Virus record (IMG/VR): IMGVR_UViG_3300030104_003190
Span: 1 to 21,563 of that record
Direction: 5' to 3' (one strand)
Source: a virus
Length of the DNA: 21,563 nt
The translations under genes and the position numbers were made by a program. Shown here piece after piece: positions 14,429 to 21,563 of the stretch. How positions within the stretch are numbered: position 1 is the stretch's first letter; every line of letters starts with the position of its first letter. Under the pieces are notes generated by a model. That model was not told the origin of the DNA, searched no databases, and worked only from the letters and a program-made list of their open reading frames with translations.

Positions 14429-15159
14429 TGTCGTTTCCACAAACAATAATGGGTAAACCGGGATGGGAGAAGCAAACTTCTACATCTCAAAAACATAAAT
14501 TAGGAACACCAATGCAAGTTGGTGAAAGAAAATTCAGATACGTTGAAGCAGGTGAAGCTATTACTGCAGGTCTATTAACCATGGGTAAAGCAGGAACAGC
14601 AGCACACCAAGTTGACTTGGCTGTTACAGCAGGTTCAGTTGGTGATACAACAATCACACTTAGTGGTTCTCTTACGATTGCTAAAGACTTATACAAAGAT
14701 GGATACTTAATCTTCAATGACGTTGAAGAAGAAGGTCATTTTTACAAAGTAAAAGGTAACACTAAAGTAGCTTCAGCAACAGGTTGTGTAGTAACAATCG
14801 ATGAAGAAGATGGTTTAGTAACTGCGATTACTACATCACAGCAAGTAGGACTTTACGAAAATCCTTACAAGGATATAGAAGCACATGATGCAAACGATGT
14901 TGACCACGCACCACTCGGATGGACTTGTGTTGACATAGCATCAGGTTCATACGGTTGGATTTGCGTAAGTGGATTTACTTCAGCATTTGTTGATGGTACT
15001 CCAGCAGCAGGTGTTCCTTTAATAGCATCTAATGGTGCAGATGGTGCTGTAGAAGTCTATGATGAAGATGGTACAGTTAACCTTTCACCAGTAGGTTATA
15101 TGGGTCCAATTGCCGGTGTTGCCGGTGAATATGGGCTTATTAAAGCAAACTTAGAATAA
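14428..15159 (+). CDS. Capsid decoration/head protein (putative)
   Basis: A 243-residue protein begins behind AGGAGG at 14415-14420 with a TAATG overlap. It is rich in G, A, T and V, with alternating short strands (TTITLSGSLTIAKDLYKDGYL; VKGNTKVASATGCVVTID) and ends PVGYMGPIAGVAGEYGLIKAN. Such beta-rich proteins with an N-terminal arm following the coat gene are usually cement or decoration proteins that coat the outside of the head. Only position and composition support the call. A strong hairpin follows the gene. Confidence 0.6.
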   Translation: MSFPQTIMGKPGWEKQTSTSQKHKLGTPMQVGERKFRYVEAGEAITAGLLTMGKAGTAAHQVDLAVTAGSVGDTTITLSGSLTIAKDLYKDGYLIFNDVEEEGHFYKVKGNTKVASATGCVVTIDEEDGLVTAITTSQQVGLYENPYKDIEAHDANDVDHAPLGWTCVDIASGSYGWICVSGFTSAFVDGTPAAGVPLIASNGADGAVEVYDEDGTVNLSPVGYMGPIAGVAGEYGLIKANLE

Positions 15160-15171
15160 CATCTAATGGCA

Positions 15172-15209
15172 TAAGTGGGAGGATTGGTTCCTTTCGGTTC
15201 TCCCACTTA
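15172..15209 (+). terminator. Hairpin after the capsid block (attenuator or processing site)
   Basis: A perfect 10-bp stem, TAAGTGGGAG with CTCCCACTTA, encloses an 18-base loop. It lies 12 bases after the decoration-like gene and nine bases before the next ATG. The following sequence has no U-run, so it may stabilise or process the upstream capsid mRNA, or partially terminate it, rather than being a full terminator. Confidence 0.6.
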
Positions 15210-15217
15210 CACTAATT

Positions 15218-15589
15218 ATGGTTACAGAATATAACGGAAACATAGATGGACTTTGGACCCCACAGGGTTCAGTTGTAACTCGTGTCGTAGACTTAGGTGG
15301 AGACACAGGTGCAAAGGTTTATCATTTCAAGGTTAAAGACCCTGTGACTGGTAAACTGTTTGAACTGAGAGTAATCGGAGATGACAATCACAGTAAAGCA
15401 GAGATAGAAGATTTAGCAGGTAATGCTTATGAGAAATGGCTTTTAGACATGAGAGCAAAAGAACATAAGAGAAAACCTACTGTAGAGGAAAGAAGAGAAA
15501 TTGGTAAAATCATCCGTGAGATGAAACAATATTGGAAGAAGAGGAATGAATCTTCAACTGGTAAATTATATTTTGAAGGAGCCAAATGA
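15218..15589 (+). CDS. Hypothetical small structural-region protein, 123 aa
   Basis: No Shine-Dalgarno precedes the ATG; the nearest GGAG is locked in the arm of the hairpin at 15172-15209. The N-terminal half is beta-like (VTEYNGNIDGLWTPQGSVVT, KVYHFKVKDPVTGKLFELRV). The second half is a charged helix (KWLLDMRAKEHKRKPTVEER, then REIGKIIREMKQYWKKR). There are no cysteines. Its place between capsid and fibre genes suggests a tail-completion or adaptor role, not recognisable by family. The ATGA overlap couples it to the next gene. Confidence 0.75.
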   Translation: MVTEYNGNIDGLWTPQGSVVTRVVDLGGDTGAKVYHFKVKDPVTGKLFELRVIGDDNHSKAEIEDLAGNAYEKWLLDMRAKEHKRKPTVEERREIGKIIREMKQYWKKRNESSTGKLYFEGAK

Positions 15590-15963
15590 CATTACAAAGA
15601 GTACATAACAGTCTGAATATACATACTGCATCCATTCCTTTCTATTTAGAAACGAGTTTTACGGCTGACGATACAGACAATCATGATTTTTTATTTAACG
15701 CTAGTGGAAAAGCCGTTCAAACAATTCATGTAAACAACGCAAGTGACCAGACTGCAACGATAACTTTATACGGTTGTCAGGCTGATAATTCAACTGTAGG
15801 TTCCACAACTGCAGTTCAGATAGGTTCGTTTACAGTAGCAGCAACAAGTGGAGGCTATGAATGTTGTAGTGACCCATTTCCGTATTACATAGTAAGAGTT
15901 ACTTACTCTTCTACGCCAGATGGTTCAACTACTAAATTATTTGTAAACACAGGGGTGGATTAA
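15586..15963 (+). CDS. Hypothetical beta-rich virion protein, 125 aa
   Basis: It is coupled to the previous gene by an ATGA overlap and has its own AAGGAG. The sequence alternates hydrophobic and polar residues in many strands (AVQTIHVNNASDQTATITLY; VAATSGGYECCSDPFPYYIV) and ends TTKLFVNTGVD. This suggests a beta-sandwich of the kind found in small phage head-fibre, tail or collar proteins. Three cysteines are present, including an adjacent pair (ECC) near residue 92. The stop directly abuts the fibre start. The specific role is unknown. Confidence 0.72.
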   Translation: MTLQRVHNSLNIHTASIPFYLETSFTADDTDNHDFLFNASGKAVQTIHVNNASDQTATITLYGCQADNSTVGSTTAVQIGSFTVAATSGGYECCSDPFPYYIVRVTYSSTPDGSTTKLFVNTGVD

Positions 15964-18537
15964 ATGTTAGGAGTAAAAGCTGCCAGTCTTGGCAAGATGG
16001 GAACGCACACACTTGATGGTGCTTCTCATACAGACGTTACAAGTTTAACTGAGGCTAAAGGTGATATTTTAGTTTACACAGGAAGCACTTGGGACAAATT
16101 AGCAATAGGTACAAACAATAAAATACTTATTGCAGACTCAAGCACATCAACAGGTTTAGCTTGGGCAGAAGATATTACAGTAGGTGGTGACCTAACAGTA
16201 TCTGGTGACACAATCACAGCAAACGTTGCAACCATTCAGGTTGAAGACAAGAACATGGAGTTAAACAAAGTTGGTTCTCCTAGTGATGCTAATGCTGATG
16301 GTGGTGGATTAACAATTAAAGCTGGTACTGATAAGACAATAACATTTACAAACGCTACTGGTGATTTTGATTTTTCAGAAAACGTAGACATAGCCAGTGG
16401 TAAAACATTTAAAGTAAACGGCACTACAGTTCTTTCTAACAACACTTTAGGTAGTGGAGTAACATCTTCATCACTTACAAGTCTTGGAACAATAACTACA
16501 GGTGTTTGGAATGGTACTGCAATAGGTTTAGCTTATGGTGGTACAGGACTTGTCGGTGCTACAGACGGTAAGATAGTCGTAGCAGACGGTTCTGGTGCTC
16601 CAGTAGCAGTTCAAGCTATGACTGCTAATGATGGTACCTTTAAACACGAAGTAGGTGGTATTGAAGCAGATATCTCAGCAATAGCCAAAGGTGGAATTGT
16701 TGCTGGCTCTGGTACTGGCTCAATGGCAATCAGAACTGTTGGAAGTAATAACCATGTACTTACTGCAGATAGCAGTGAGGCTACTGGTATGAAATGGGCA
16801 GCATCAGCATCAGGTGCAGTTACTGCACTTAACAATGCTACAGCAAACGAAATAGTAACAGTTGGTTCTACAACAACAGAACTAGATGCAGAAGCTAACC
16901 TTACATTTGATGGCTCAGGAGACCTTGAGATAGGTGTTGGCTCATCTGGTGACCCAAGAATAACATTTGATATAAACAGCACAGACGAATGGACTGTAGG
17001 TGTTGATGACAGTGATAGTGATAAATTTAAAATAGACACTGGTGCTGCAGTTGGTGGAGCAACTAAATTTAGTTTAGATAGTTCTGGTAATGCAGTAATT
17101 GCTGGTGCTCTTACTTTAGGTACAACATCTTTTTCAAACTCTGATGGAGTTCTTCAAGTAGCAGGTCAAACTAACATTACATCTTTAGGCACACTTACTG
17201 CTTTGACAGTTGATGACATCGGTTTAGATAGTAAGACAGTCACAATGACTGGTTCTTCTGGTGATACAGCAACATTAGTTGTTGCAGCAAACGGTGCATT
17301 TTCAATAAATACTAACGATGCTTCTGCAGCAGCAGCACATCTAACAGTAGATATTGACGGTGATATTGATTTAGATTCTCATTCAGGTGTACTAAAAATA
17401 TCAGCAGCAGGAACTGAAATATTAAATATATCTAATAGTTCTAGCGATGTAATTATAAAACCAGTTGTTGACGAAAAAGATATTATATTTCAACAAAGGG
17501 ATGGTACTGAAGTAGCAAGAGTAGAAGATAATGCAACATTTAATATAGTAACTGACAAGTTAGCAATTAATGGAACAGCAGTTACATCAACTGCTGCAGA
17601 GTTAAACATACTTGATGGTGTAACTTCAACAACAGCAGAACTTAATATACTTGACGGAGTTACCTCTACTGCAGCAGAACTTAATATTATGGATGGTAAT
17701 GCAACTGTTGGCACAACAGCAGTAGCAGACGGAGATGGAATCGTAACTAATGATAATGGCACAATGCAGCAAACTACAGTTCAAACATTTGCTACATATT
17801 TTGGTAGTGAAATAACTGCTATGACTAATTTAGTTGAAACAGGAGCATTAGATGCAGGTTCAATTACTTCTGGGTTTGGCACTATTGACACAGGTTCATC
17901 TGCTATATCAACAACAGGTGCAGTTAGAACTGGAGATATTAATTTAGGACACGCATCAGACACTACTATTGCTAGAGCAAGTGCAGGTGAAGTTACTATT
18001 GAAGGTGTCGCAGTCAAGAAAGTTGGACTAGAAAATATGTGGATACCAGCAACTGCCATGACACCATCAGAATCAAATGGTTGTGGTTCTTTAACATCTG
18101 TTGAAACATCATCTGGTAGACCTGACTTAATTGTTTTGGATTTTGATAAAGACTCTGATGAATTTGCACATTTTTCTGTAGCAATGCCAAAGTCTTGGAA
18201 CGAAGGTACAATTACTTTCCAAGCATATTGGACATCAGCAAGTACAAACACAGGTACAGTAGCATGGGCAATGTCAGGTGTATCTTTTGGTGATAATGAC
18301 CTCATTGACCAAGACTATGGAACAACAGTCGTGGCTACTGCAAAAGCACATAGTGGTACAGCAGAAGATTTAAACATAAGTGCTGCTAGTGGTAACCTAA
18401 CTGTTGCAAATGCAGCAGCAGATGAATTAGCTTTCTTTGAAATATTTAGAGATGTGTCAGCAGATGGTCATACATCAGATGCAAGATTATTAGGTGTAAA
18501 AATATTTTATACAACAGACACTAGCACGGATGCTTAA
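15964..18537 (+). CDS. Tail fibre / side fibre protein
   Basis: The 857-residue product starts immediately after the previous stop. It is poor in charged residues and rich in G, S, T, A and D, with long runs of short beta-repeats. Typical fibre segments include SLTEAKGDILVYTGSTWDKL, ITVGGDLTVSGDTI, SLGTITTGVWNGTAIG and AYGGTGLVG. A triple 13-residue repeat (TSTAAELNILDGV type) lies at residues about 540-578. The last 190 residues (from about PATAMTPSESNGCGS) form a separate globular-looking domain with GTITFQAYWTSASTNTGTVA, likely the tip that touches the host or a cap. The gene overlaps the next by TAATG. Host-recognition fibre is a confident general call; the receptor is unknown. Confidence 0.87.
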   Translation: MLGVKAASLGKMGTHTLDGASHTDVTSLTEAKGDILVYTGSTWDKLAIGTNNKILIADSSTSTGLAWAEDITVGGDLTVSGDTITANVATIQVEDKNMELNKVGSPSDANADGGGLTIKAGTDKTITFTNATGDFDFSENVDIASGKTFKVNGTTVLSNNTLGSGVTSSSLTSLGTITTGVWNGTAIGLAYGGTGLVGATDGKIVVADGSGAPVAVQAMTANDGTFKHEVGGIEADISAIAKGGIVAGSGTGSMAIRTVGSNNHVLTADSSEATGMKWAASASGAVTALNNATANEIVTVGSTTTELDAEANLTFDGSGDLEIGVGSSGDPRITFDINSTDEWTVGVDDSDSDKFKIDTGAAVGGATKFSLDSSGNAVIAGALTLGTTSFSNSDGVLQVAGQTNITSLGTLTALTVDDIGLDSKTVTMTGSSGDTATLVVAANGAFSINTNDASAAAAHLTVDIDGDIDLDSHSGVLKISAAGTEILNISNSSSDVIIKPVVDEKDIIFQQRDGTEVARVEDNATFNIVTDKLAINGTAVTSTAAELNILDGVTSTTAELNILDGVTSTAAELNIMDGNATVGTTAVADGDGIVTNDNGTMQQTTVQTFATYFGSEITAMTNLVETGALDAGSITSGFGTIDTGSSAISTTGAVRTGDINLGHASDTTIARASAGEVTIEGVAVKKVGLENMWIPATAMTPSESNGCGSLTSVETSSGRPDLIVLDFDKDSDEFAHFSVAMPKSWNEGTITFQAYWTSASTNTGTVAWAMSGVSFGDNDLIDQDYGTTVVATAKAHSGTAEDLNISAASGNLTVANAAADELAFFEIFRDVSADGHTSDARLLGVKIFYTTDTSTDA
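17581..17697 (+). repeat. Three tandem 39-bp units encoding V-TSTAAELNILDG
   Basis: Units at 17581-17619, 17620-17658 and 17659-17697 encode nearly identical 13-residue peptides (VTSTAAELNILDG, VTSTTAELNILDG, VTSTAAELNIMDG). Synonymous positions differ among the copies. The protein sequence is therefore conserved while the DNA has drifted, which points to selection rather than a recent duplication. Confidence 0.85.
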
Positions 18538-19466
18538 TGTCTAAGTTTGGGTATACAGTATTAGGTTTCGGTGGGCACACACCAGCAGGTGGATTAGGTG
18601 TATGGACTTTGATAGCTGATTCACAAATTAATAGTAATAGGTATATGTCTGTGATTGCTGGTAACGCTAGTGCAGCACTTATTTCTGGTGGTGCTAATCC
18701 TCCTACAAGTACTGTTCAATCTTGGAATGGTACTGCTTTTGCTAATATTCCCGGTGTTTCTCATTTAAGTGCAGCTGCATCTTCTGGTAATGGTGGTGGC
18801 GAACAACTTAATTGTTTATTCATTAGTGGTAATAGAGGTGGTTCACGTTCAACTGTTGTTGAAAAATTTGATGGTAGCACTTATGAAACTGCTGATTCAC
18901 TAACAACTGCTACGGCAGATGGATGTTCTGCAGTAGAAGATAAAGAAAACGCTTGGTCATGTGGTGGTTATACTGGAAGTGCAAGTGGAAAACATGAAAT
19001 TATGAGAAGTGGCACTTGGAGTGTACAAAGCACAGACATGCTTACTCCTAGATATTATTTAGCAAATAATGCTTGTGGTTCATCTGGAAATGGTGCAGCA
19101 GTTACAGGCAGCACAGGTTCACGTTCTACTAAGAATGAGGAATATACACTTAGTTCTGGCTCAAGTGGTTCATGGACTACAAATGCAAATATTACAACAG
19201 CATTAGATGAAAATCCCGGTTGTCTTGGAAAAACAAGTGCAGATGATTTAGTAGTTTTTTGTGGAGAAGCTGCAGGGGGTCCAGATGGTGGTACATACGA
19301 ATATAGTGGAGGTTCATGGACTACAGGCAATACATACCCAGTACCTGCAAGAAACAACTATGGTGGTGGTCCTACAGGTAATGGACTTTCAGTCGGTGGT
19401 TTTAGGGAAGATGGAGTTGGATATATAGATGATGGTTATATTTTTACGAGGGCAATTAGCACATGA
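18537..19466 (+). CDS. Kelch-like beta-propeller adhesin (putative)
   Basis: The 309-residue product is coupled to the fibre gene (TAATG). It has about six spaced blade-like units: SGGANPPTSTVQSWNGTAF, SGNRGGSRSTVVEKFDGSTY, CGGYTGSASGKHEIMRSGTW, TGSTGSRSTKNEEYTLSSGS, CGEAAGGPDGGTYEYSGGSW and VGGFREDGVGYIDDGYIF. Each carries G-G or G followed by an aromatic/strand segment ending in W, F or Y, the pattern of Kelch motifs. A propeller of this kind next to a fibre is a natural receptor- or glycan-binding module. There is no signal peptide. Blade number is read by eye and may be off by one. Confidence 0.75.
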   Translation: MSKFGYTVLGFGGHTPAGGLGVWTLIADSQINSNRYMSVIAGNASAALISGGANPPTSTVQSWNGTAFANIPGVSHLSAAASSGNGGGEQLNCLFISGNRGGSRSTVVEKFDGSTYETADSLTTATADGCSAVEDKENAWSCGGYTGSASGKHEIMRSGTWSVQSTDMLTPRYYLANNACGSSGNGAAVTGSTGSRSTKNEEYTLSSGSSGSWTTNANITTALDENPGCLGKTSADDLVVFCGEAAGGPDGGTYEYSGGSWTTGNTYPVPARNNYGGGPTGNGLSVGGFREDGVGYIDDGYIFTRAIST

Positions 19467-19771
19467 AGTATTGGGAAATAGAAAATATAAATGCCAACAC
19501 ATTTGTAGGCAATGAAATAAAAAGATTTGATGTAAAAAGTTATGGCAACGTTATAGTTACTAATGACAAGTGGGCAACAGGTAACTGGGCTACAAGAGTA
19601 GGTGCAACTGAAAAAACAAAAACAGAAGCACAGGCTATTTTAGATAACAGAAGAAATACAGTTATAGCAAACTGGGATAATACTGTAAATGTGGATACCC
19701 CAGAGGGAGAAACAGTTGAAGTTGCCACAAGAAATATAAATACACAACCAGAAAGGGTGGTATTACCATGA
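19463..19771 (+). CDS. Hypothetical fibre-associated protein, 102 aa
   Basis: It is coupled to the Kelch-like gene by an ATGA overlap and to the next gene in the same way. It begins MKYWEIENINANTFVGNEIK and contains several W residues and a helix around EKTKTEAQAILDNRRNTVIANWDN. No cysteine or catalytic motif is visible. Genes of this size directly behind a fibre are sometimes fibre-assembly chaperones, but I see no sequence evidence for this and leave the function open. Confidence 0.75.
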   Translation: MKYWEIENINANTFVGNEIKRFDVKSYGNVIVTNDKWATGNWATRVGATEKTKTEAQAILDNRRNTVIANWDNTVNVDTPEGETVEVATRNINTQPERVVLP

Positions 19772-20412
19772 ATGAATTTCCAGCACTAAATAACGAAAAC
19801 GCAAAGAAAATGGAAGCATTGCGTGAAGAAGTCCAAGATTCTTATATAAAACAACAAGTGTACAGAACAGAAGCACAAATGCGTTACTCTGTTTTAAATG
19901 ACAATAGCTTTCCTACAAGAGCAGGGAAGTATTGGCAATGTGTAAGAGAACAAGCAAGTATGTATGAAAACTTAGCATGGTTATCTTTTGATTATAGAAA
20001 AGAAAAGATTACTTTAGAACAAACAAAAGAAATATTAGAAAATACAACAGATAAATATGAAAAACAATTTTTGCAACTAGAAATAGAAAAATTACAATGG
20101 CAGTTAAGAAACCATGAAAGAGTTGGTAATGACAGGGTGAGAGAAATAGAAGCATGGTCCAAACTTAAAAAAGAACTAGATGATGGTAGCTTTGATACTA
20201 AAAATGTAGAAACAGATAAACTAGAAGATATGTATAAATCATTGCTAGCAAGAGCAGAAGTCTTAAATCCACATCATGGTCCTAGTGAAATATTGAATGT
20301 GCATGGACCACTAGATACAATAAAGAAAAATATAGACATGACTATGCTAGATGCAGAACACATGAAAAAAAGTTTAGACCCTAAAGAATTTAAAGAACTT
20401 AACAAAAAATAG
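19768..20412 (+). CDS. Hypothetical helical/coiled-coil protein, 214 aa
   Basis: It is the third gene in the ATGA-coupled chain after the Kelch-like gene. The sequence is almost entirely helical in appearance, with long K/E/Q-rich stretches (LEQTKEILENTTDKYEKQFL; LEIEKLQWQLRNHERVGNDR) and few glycines until residue 170, followed by LNPHHGPSEILNVHGPLDTI. It could be a structural rod, an assembly chaperone or a DNA-metabolism accessory; nothing decides between these. I do not recognise the family. Confidence 0.75.
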   Translation: MNEFPALNNENAKKMEALREEVQDSYIKQQVYRTEAQMRYSVLNDNSFPTRAGKYWQCVREQASMYENLAWLSFDYRKEKITLEQTKEILENTTDKYEKQFLQLEIEKLQWQLRNHERVGNDRVREIEAWSKLKKELDDGSFDTKNVETDKLEDMYKSLLARAEVLNPHHGPSEILNVHGPLDTIKKNIDMTMLDAEHMKKSLDPKEFKELNKK

Positions 20413-20418
20413 TATAAT
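20390..20418 (+). promoter_or_regulatory. Possible internal promoter before the gene at 20478
   Basis: A perfect TATAAT (20413-20418) lies just after a gene end, with a poor -35 (TTAAAG) 17 bases upstream and a 60-base leader before a strong AGGAGG. This is the first non-overlapping junction since 15963, which makes an independent start plausible. The AT-rich composition makes chance matches common. Confidence 0.25.
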
Positions 20419-20477
20419 ATAAGTAGAACTTGCAAAATGAGTTGGAATAAGTTAAGATACGATTTTAGGAGGTATAA

Positions 20478-20900
20478 ATGCCAATAGAAACTAAAACGTA
20501 CAAACATTACTGGACGGATAAAAAGTGGTGGCAAGACGAAGATTATGTAGAGTTTCCTGTTTTAACTTACAAGAAACACTATGCAAGGACTAAAACAGTT
20601 GAAAGAAAAATAAAAAGTTTATTAAGAAGAGGTAAATCTTTTATACTTAACACAAATATTTTGACTGGAGATGATATACTATATGTAAGTGGTTTTAACG
20701 GAATGGTTCAATCATGTGAGGGTGCATCAGAGGAATGTAAACAAACATGGCAAACCAAAAAAGAAGAAGGTCACATGTTACATATAAACAATTGTCTACC
20801 CTTTTTAAATGGGGTTAGACCTGTGTGGGGAGAACCTCCACCTAAAAGAATTAGAAGAGCCTCAATGAAAAGAGGCATTAGTTCAAGGAGAAATGCGTAA
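20478..20900 (+). CDS. Hypothetical basic protein, 140 aa
   Basis: It starts behind AGGAGG (spacing about five bases). The N-terminal third is aromatic (YKHYWTDKKWWQDEDYVEFP), followed by VERKIKSLLRRGKSFILNTN; the last 20 residues are very basic (PPPKRIRRASMKRGISSRRN). Four cysteines are scattered. The basic tail suggests binding to nucleic acid or to an acidic surface, which is inference only. It overlaps the next gene by TAATG. The family is not recognised. Confidence 0.7.
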   Translation: MPIETKTYKHYWTDKKWWQDEDYVEFPVLTYKKHYARTKTVERKIKSLLRRGKSFILNTNILTGDDILYVSGFNGMVQSCEGASEECKQTWQTKKEEGHMLHINNCLPFLNGVRPVWGEPPPKRIRRASMKRGISSRRNA

Positions 20901-21121
20901 TGCAAGAAGAGTTTAAAAAAGATTTAGAAACTTTAGACAAAGAAATTGAAGGATTAAGACAACAATTAATTAATGTTAATACTCAACGAGATACGTTAAT
21001 AGCAAAAGTCCAACAATTAAACGGAGCAGCAGCTTATCTGAGAGGTAAGTTAGGAGTAACTCCAGAAGAAGTAGTAGAAGAAAAGCCTGAAGAAACAACG
21101 GAGGAAAACTCGGAGGGTTAG
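20900..21121 (+). CDS. Small coiled-coil protein, 73 aa
   Basis: Coupled by TAATG to the previous gene. Residues 1-45 (MQEEFKKDLETLDKEIEGLR, then QQLINVNTQRDTLIAKVQQL) have clear heptads with L and I at a/d positions, so a dimeric or trimeric coiled coil is likely. The tail is E/T/P-rich and acidic. Size and shape resemble small phage accessory coiled coils such as spanin-, holin-linked or assembly factors, but there is no membrane span or signal peptide here. Function is open. Confidence 0.75.
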   Translation: MQEEFKKDLETLDKEIEGLRQQLINVNTQRDTLIAKVQQLNGAAAYLRGKLGVTPEEVVEEKPEETTEENSEG

Positions 21122-21124
21122 CCA

Positions 21125-21563
21125 ATGCCTACAGTGGCAAATGAACAATTTGATTATGTTAGAATCGATACTGGTGGAGGTGTTTTTACTAATAGAGATT
21201 TAGAAGCACGGTCTATTACTGGCACATCATTTTCAGTGATAGAGGGTACTGACGATTTTTTATATTTAGGGGATGATGCTAAATTTGATATGGCAGTATT
21301 TGATATAGATACACCCGGCAGTTACACAGCACCTTTAAAATATGAGTACTTCAACGGGTCTACTTTTGCAGAATTTATCCCTGATACTCAAGAATTTAAT
21401 TTAGATGACAATGATGATGGCACATACTCTGGAGATGCTTATGGATTCGCAGGAGATGGTGTAGAAATTTTTCCAGTAAGAGTAATAAGCGACTGGGCTA
21501 AAACAACCGTTGATGAGGGGCAGTCCGCGTATTGGATAAGAATAAGTGCCCCAAACGGTATAA
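21125..21563 (+). CDS. Partial virion structural protein (N-terminal 146 aa)
   Basis: The frame begins at ATG 21125, three bases after the previous stop, with GGAGG just upstream, and is open to the window end. The product begins MPTVANEQFDYVRIDTGGGV and carries KYEYFNGSTFAEFIP, then WAKTTVDEGQSAYWIRISAPN. The combination of a YxNGSxF segment, an acidic loop and a terminal YWIRI strand is one I associate with beta-sandwich domains of phage tail and head proteins. It is probably a virion surface protein; length and role cannot be judged because the gene is cut. Confidence 0.7.
   Translation, partial: MPTVANEQFDYVRIDTGGGVFTNRDLEARSITGTSFSVIEGTDDFLYLGDDAKFDMAVFDIDTPGSYTAPLKYEYFNGSTFAEFIPDTQEFNLDDNDDGTYSGDAYGFAGDGVEIFPVRVISDWAKTTVDEGQSAYWIRISAPNGI

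Noticed and set aside
1-21563. CRISPR array, insertion sequence or terminal direct repeat of the window.
   Set aside because: No regularly spaced identical repeats, no transposase or inverted-repeat ends, and the first and last bases of the window do not match each other.

Overview
The window reads as part of the genome of an AT-rich, tailed double-stranded DNA bacteriophage, probably marine. The evidence is a packaging/capsid/adhesion gene order on the + strand (small terminase, large terminase, portal, very large internal virion-like protein, scaffold, major capsid protein, decoration-like protein, fibre, Kelch-like adhesin), tightly coupled phage-style gene junctions (ATGA and TAATG overlaps), and a fibre carrying the TSTAAELNILDGV-type repeats that I know from marine phages. 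The host is not identifiable from the sequence. No integrase, tRNA, CRISPR array or insertion sequence was seen.

Left arm (1-1854, - strand): six small genes of unknown function, one cut by the window edge and two only 27 and 51 codons long. They are arranged as repeated cassettes. Reading the - strand, each cassette is a GC-rich hairpin ending the previous gene, then an 11-base conserved element (CGTNTTAGTAA, nearly always CGTYTTAGTAA), then usually a 15-16 base leader, then a strong Shine-Dalgarno and the ATG.

Centre (1827-2617): about 700 bp without a gene. A good sigma70-like promoter (TTGACA, 18 bp, TAAGAT) fires leftward into it. The - strand transcript would contain several stems, GAAA and UUCG tetraloops, and two long complementarities that cross, as in a pseudoknot, and it ends at a 9-bp hairpin. 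I interpret this as a large structured non-coding RNA. It is the most interesting candidate in the window; phage giant RNA classes such as GOLLD or ROOL are the natural comparison. A perfect 13-base palindrome lies between the two divergent transcription units.

Right arm (2618-21563, + strand): the packaging genes come first. The small terminase gene holds an array of AGATAC repeats. The 400-bp gap before the large terminase gene switches abruptly from A/C-rich to extreme G/T-rich composition. Both are plausible parts of a packaging signal. Portal, two small structural-region proteins and a 1406-residue protein follow, then scaffold, capsid and decoration-like protein. A 10-bp-stem hairpin separates this capsid block from small virion-like proteins, an 857-residue fibre and a Kelch-like propeller protein. 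The last 2 kb holds small unknown and coiled-coil proteins and the start of another virion-like protein that runs off the window. No tail tube, tape measure or lysis gene is visible, so the morphotype cannot be settled.
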